Assembly (NCBI RefSeq): GCF_934643285.1
Contig: NZ_CAKUBT010000002.1
Span: 186,001 to 250,000 of the forward strand
From: an uncultured Ellagibacter sp.
Lineage (GTDB): Bacteria > Actinomycetota > Coriobacteriia > Coriobacteriales > Eggerthellaceae
Length of the DNA: 64,000 nucleotides
Direction of reading: 5' to 3'
Position 1 is the first letter of the stretch; every line of letters starts with the position of its first letter. The notes beneath the pieces are model-generated. The model ran no database searches. It saw only the letters and a list, made by a program, of their open reading frames with translations, and was not told where the DNA came from. Positions 60,944 through 64,000 of this stretch are shown one piece after another. The translations under genes were made by a program, and so were the position numbers.

Positions 60944-61576
60944 GTGGATTCTCGCAATCAACAACGCGCGGGCGCTCGGCCGTCCGCGCGCACGGGGGGC
61001 GCATCGTCGCGTGATCGCGGGGGCGCCCCCCGCCCTTCTTCCGCGAAAAAGCGCAGGAAGTGGCCTTTCGTCGTTGCTGGCGCCGTGGTGCTCGTCGTGG
61101 TTGCCATCGTCGTCGCCTTCTCCTGTTGGCGCTGGACGTTCGCGAACGACGCGCAGGATATCCAGGGCACGTGGTACATCGCCGGCACGCAGAAGACGGT
61201 TGAGGTCACGGCCGACGGCATCAAGCTCGCCGACGACGTCACTTATTCCTGCACGATCGACGAGGGCGCGAAGACGCTTTCGCTTTCTTTTGGCAACATG
61301 GAAGGCGAGGCGCGCTATCGCTTCTCGCTCGACAGGCAGACGCTTGCCTTGCGTGATGGGGAATCTACCTGGGGAAATTCGCTCTCCGAGGACATCTCTT
61401 GGACGATTGCCGCTCTCGGCCGCGCCATCCAGGGGGAACAGGCGAGCCCCGAGCTTTCGGGCGATTCGACCATGGTCCTCACCCGCACGCCACAGGACTC
61501 GTCGTCGGAGGGCGCATCCCAGGCGGCTGCGTCCCAGGGCGCCGCGTCCCGGTCGGCCGCGTCCCAGGGCGCGTGA
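60944..61576 (+). CDS. hypothetical single-span membrane protein with repetitive tail
   Basis: 210 residues from GTG 60944, 5 bases after serS. A basic, disordered N-terminus, one membrane helix (WPFVVAGAVVLVVVAIVVAFSC) and an extracytoplasmic beta domain (DIQGTWYIAGTQKTVEVTADGIKL...YRFSLDRQTLAL) resembling small lipocalin-like or DUF folds. The last 25 residues are an ASQGA-type repeat encoded by GCGTCCCAGGGC-like tandem units. Function unknown. It overlaps the next gene by one base (TGATG). Confidence 0.6.
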   Translation: MDSRNQQRAGARPSARTGGASSRDRGGAPRPSSAKKRRKWPFVVAGAVVLVVVAIVVAFSCWRWTFANDAQDIQGTWYIAGTQKTVEVTADGIKLADDVTYSCTIDEGAKTLSLSFGNMEGEARYRFSLDRQTLALRDGESTWGNSLSEDISWTIAALGRAIQGEQASPELSGDSTMVLTRTPQDSSSEGASQAAASQGAASRSAASQGA

Positions 61577-61986
61577 TGGAGGTCATCCGCGCCTCGCGCA
61601 TCTGCGTGCGCCCACGGCGAATCGAGGCGAACATCGACGTCGCCGCCGGATTCCGCACAACGACGCCCGAGCTCGCCTCGCGCATCTGCGCGCGGTTTCC
61701 CAACCTGGTGCGCCATGCATGCGTGAACGACGAGGGCCCCACCTTCGGCGCGGTGATCGATCATACGCCGTTGCCCCACTTGCTTGAGCACCTCGTCATC
61801 GATTTGCAGGTGGCGGCCGAGAAAAGCGGTACTCTGTCACAAAGCTTTACGTACGTCGGAACGACGCAGTGGCTCGATGAGCAGCGAGGCCTCGCGCGCG
61901 TGGAAGTAAATTTCACGGACGATTTGGTGGCCCTGCGTGCTTTTAAGGATGCCCTCTGCGCGATTAACGAGGCGGTGGTACTCTAA
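61576..61986 (+). CDS. stand-alone domain resembling the N-terminus of cyanophycin synthetase
   Basis: 136 residues from ATG 61576. The pattern FPNLVRHACVNDEGPTFGAVIDHTPLPHLLEHLVIDLQ and the following basic/aromatic strand recall the small N-terminal domain of CphA, but neither the ATP-grasp nor the Mur-ligase domain follows. I recognise this only by pattern. It overlaps the preceding gene by one base and lies 5 bases before an aminotransferase, with D-Ala-D-Ala ligase beyond, which hints at amino-acid or peptide ligation chemistry. Confidence 0.5.
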   Translation: MEVIRASRICVRPRRIEANIDVAAGFRTTTPELASRICARFPNLVRHACVNDEGPTFGAVIDHTPLPHLLEHLVIDLQVAAEKSGTLSQSFTYVGTTQWLDEQRGLARVEVNFTDDLVALRAFKDALCAINEAVVL

Positions 61987-61991
61987 GCATC

Positions 61992-63263
61992 ATGACTACG
62001 GCACACATGAAATTCGACCAAACGAGCGACAAGATCGCCGACCGCGTGCGGAATCTGCGCTCAAGCGCCGTGCGCGACCTTTTCGCGGCGGCGGTTCGCC
62101 CGGATATCATTTCGCTTTCCGGCGGCATGCCCGACGTGTCGCTCCTTCCGCAGCGCGCCATCCAGAAGGCGGTGCACGCCGCCATCACCGACGAGCGCGC
62201 CGTTGCCCTGCAGTACGGCTCGACGAACGGCCGGCTGGAAACCCGTCAGGCGCTTTGCGACATCATGCGCGACATCGGCGTCCGCGTGAAGCCCGAGGAA
62301 ATGCTGCTCACGTCCGGCGCCCAGCAGGCATTGAACCTGCTCGGCGAGACGTTTCTCGACAAGGGCGACATCGTTTTGGTGGAAGGCCCCACCTACTTAA
62401 CGGCGCTTTCCGCGTTCAACGCCTACGAGCCCGAGATTCACTCCGTGCCCTTCGACGACGAGGGCATGCGCATGGATTTGCTGGAAGAGGAGCTCAAGCG
62501 CATCGGCAAGGGCAACAAGCGCTTGAAGATGCTCTACACCATTCCCAACTTCCAGAACCCCGGCGGCGTCACCATGACGGGCGAGCGCCGCAAGCGCCTT
62601 ATCGAGCTTTCGCATGAGTACGACTTCATGATCATCGAGGACGACCCCTACGGCCGTTTGCGCTACGAGGGCGGGCACATGGTTCCGCTGAAGGCGCAGG
62701 ACGATCGCGTTATCTACCTGGGCACCATCTCGAAGATCTTCGCACCGGGCCTTCGCATCGGCTGGATCTGCGCGCCTGCCGACGTGCTCGCGCGCATCAG
62801 CCTGGTGAAGCAGGGTGCCGATCTGTGCGGTTCGACGTTTGACCAGGTCGTGGTTGAGCATTACTTCACGGACACGCCGTGGCAGCGTACGCTGCAGAAG
62901 TTCATCAAGACCTACGGTGAGCGGCGTGACGCCATGCTCGCTGCGCTTGAGGAGTACTTCCCGCCCGAGGCGTCGTGGACGCATCCGGAGGGCGGCTTCT
63001 TTTTGTGGGTCACGCTGCCGAAGTACGTGGACACGGGCAGCATGCTCGCCGACGCGCTCGAAGCGGGCGTGACGTTCTGCCCGGGCGACAGCTTCTACGT
63101 CGACGGAGTGACGGGCAGAAACTGCATGCGCCTGAACTTCAGCTACGAGACGCCCGAGAACATCACGGAGGCGATTCGTCGCCTAGCGAAAGTGATCGAG
63201 GAGCGCTTGGAGCTCTATCGCGCGTTCATCGATGCGGGCGCCATCAAGGTTCCGGAAGAATAG
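61992..63263 (+). CDS. PLP-dependent aminotransferase, class I/II (LysN/2-aminoadipate-like)
   Basis: 423 residues. Fold-type I signatures: ISLSGGMPDVSLLP near the N-terminus, LLTSGAQQALNLLGETF, IPNFQNPGGVTMTGERRK, IIEDDPYGRLRYEG and the PLP lysine in YLGTISKIFAPGLRIGW; the C-terminus has GGFFLWVTLP. This matches the multi-substrate aminotransferases related to LysN/ARO8 and to the MocR C-terminal domain. Substrate cannot be fixed. It starts 5 bases after the preceding gene. Confidence 0.88.
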   Translation: MTTAHMKFDQTSDKIADRVRNLRSSAVRDLFAAAVRPDIISLSGGMPDVSLLPQRAIQKAVHAAITDERAVALQYGSTNGRLETRQALCDIMRDIGVRVKPEEMLLTSGAQQALNLLGETFLDKGDIVLVEGPTYLTALSAFNAYEPEIHSVPFDDEGMRMDLLEEELKRIGKGNKRLKMLYTIPNFQNPGGVTMTGERRKRLIELSHEYDFMIIEDDPYGRLRYEGGHMVPLKAQDDRVIYLGTISKIFAPGLRIGWICAPADVLARISLVKQGADLCGSTFDQVVVEHYFTDTPWQRTLQKFIKTYGERRDAMLAALEEYFPPEASWTHPEGGFFLWVTLPKYVDTGSMLADALEAGVTFCPGDSFYVDGVTGRNCMRLNFSYETPENITEAIRRLAKVIEERLELYRAFIDAGAIKVPEE

Positions 63264-63313
63264 CGGCAAACACTCCGCGCCGTGGGCGAGCGGCGCTATC
63301 GAAAGGGAAGAAC

Positions 63314-64000
63314 ATGGGTCTCAAAGTTGCAGTTTTGATGGGCGGAACCTCGTTCGAACGAGAGTTTTCGCTGGCCAGCGGCAAGAATGTGTGCGCTGCA
63401 CTCGAGGAGGCGGGGCATAAGGTCGTTCCGCTCGACACGACGCGCGAGCTCGTTCCGACGCTGCGCAGCGAGCGCCCCGACGTGTGCTACAGCGCGCTTC
63501 ACGGCAAGCATGGCGAAGACGGCTCCATCCAAAGCCTGCTTGAGCTTTTGGGTATTCCCTATGTCGGCTCCGACGCGCTCGTGTGCCGCCGCGCCCAGAA
63601 CAAGGACTCGCTGCACGCGACGATGGAGGCATATCGCGAGCTCACCGACGAACCGGCGGTCGCCTCGTGGCCGCAGGGCATCTGCATCGCGCGCGACGCC
63701 TTCAAGGACATGGGTGCCGCGACGGCGCTCGATTTGGTGGAGGAACGCGTTCACGGCGGTTACCCCGTGGCGGTGAAGCCGGCGCACGGCGGATCTGCGA
63801 TGGGCGTGCACCGCGTCGACGACATCGATCACTTGGGCGAGGCGATCCTCGATGCGCTGTCCTACGACGATCACGTGGTCATCGAACAGTGGATCGAAGG
63901 CGTTGAACTGGCAGTTTCCGTCATCGGCACCGGTTGGGACGCTCATGCGCTGCCCCCGGTGGAGATCGTTCCCAAACGCGGGCTCTACGATACCGCTGCC
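63314..64000 (+). CDS. ddl: D-alanine--D-alanine ligase (3' truncated by window edge)
   Basis: 229 residues are visible, about two thirds of the enzyme. The N-terminal domain has KVAVLMGGTSFEREFSLASGKNV and YSALHGKHGEDGSIQSLLELLGIPYVGSD; the ATP-grasp domain starts with YPVAVKPAHGGSAMGVHRV and VIEQWIEGVELAVSVIG. It joins two D-alanines for peptidoglycan. AAAGGGAAG precedes the ATG. The gene continues past base 64000. Confidence 0.93.
   Translation, partial: MGLKVAVLMGGTSFEREFSLASGKNVCAALEEAGHKVVPLDTTRELVPTLRSERPDVCYSALHGKHGEDGSIQSLLELLGIPYVGSDALVCRRAQNKDSLHATMEAYRELTDEPAVASWPQGICIARDAFKDMGAATALDLVEERVHGGYPVAVKPAHGGSAMGVHRVDDIDHLGEAILDALSYDDHVVIEQWIEGVELAVSVIGTGWDAHALPPVEIVPKRGLYDTAA

Overview
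The window reads as chromosome of a high-GC, anaerobic Actinobacterium. I think it is a member of the Coriobacteriia, most likely Eggerthellaceae. The reasons are the actinobacterial heat-shock operon order dnaK-grpE-dnaJ-hspR-clpB, twin-arginine lipoprotein signals on three ABC binding proteins, many Fe-S and anaerobic proteins (heterodisulfide-type CCG protein, two-cluster ferredoxin, HemN-like radical SAM protein, DMSO-reductase-family molybdoenzyme), HypE and NikR, and heavy GC bias that creates long antisense reading frames. The genus is inference; no rRNA is present.

Layout. 0-6.8 kb: C-terminus of an SbcD/YhaO-like nuclease and its YhaN-like ATPase, then purA, purD and a HemN/HemW-like radical SAM protein. 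7-12.3 kb: prepilin peptidase, tRNA-Phe, ApbE with a tiny upstream ORF, a CCG Fe-S protein, an unknown gene, and a small helical protein with NikR. 12.4-22.2 kb: two divergent operons. Leftward: Tat lipoprotein binding protein, ATPase and permease of the TauABC/SsuABC type, and a DUF5714 zinc-ribbon protein. Rightward: ArsM arsenite methyltransferase, a DUF2703 thioredoxin-like protein, and a PhnD/PhnC/fused-PhnE transporter. Both binding proteins are unusually rich in cysteine. I infer a metalloid (arsenic-type) handling locus; this is the most interesting part of the window. 22.2-26.5 kb: BspA-type LRR protein, a cytoplasmic molybdoenzyme and hypE. 27-30.4 kb: ferredoxin, pdxST and divergent pdxR. 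30.7-32.3 kb: a PD-(D/E)XK-like protein and a 185-bp inverted-repeat element. 32.4-39.2 kb: heat-shock operon. 39.4-42.8 kb: small membrane protein, TrkH, an OB-fold-like membrane-anchored protein and RsgA. 43-49.1 kb: pstSCAB1B2-phoU behind a PHO-box-like repeat, then a PhoB-like response regulator with no adjacent kinase. 49.4-64 kb: glycosyltransferase, TauE/SafE permease, LytS-type kinase, MscS, GntR/YtrA regulator with a DUF1648 membrane protein, Ser/Thr kinase, PdxY, serS, two small unknowns, an aminotransferase and the start of ddl.

Recurrent non-coding structure matters here. A palindromic repeat family has one intergenic copy (3.85-4.0 kb) and one copy sitting in frame inside the TauE gene (51.3-51.5 kb). 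A 76-bp repeat carrying a -10 box precedes both the DUF2703 gene and hypE. A 25-bp promoter-like element is shared by the phnD-like gene and the trkH cluster. Several genes have a -10 box only 6-8 nt before the start codon, suggesting leaderless mRNAs. I see no CRISPR array, transposase, prophage or rRNA.
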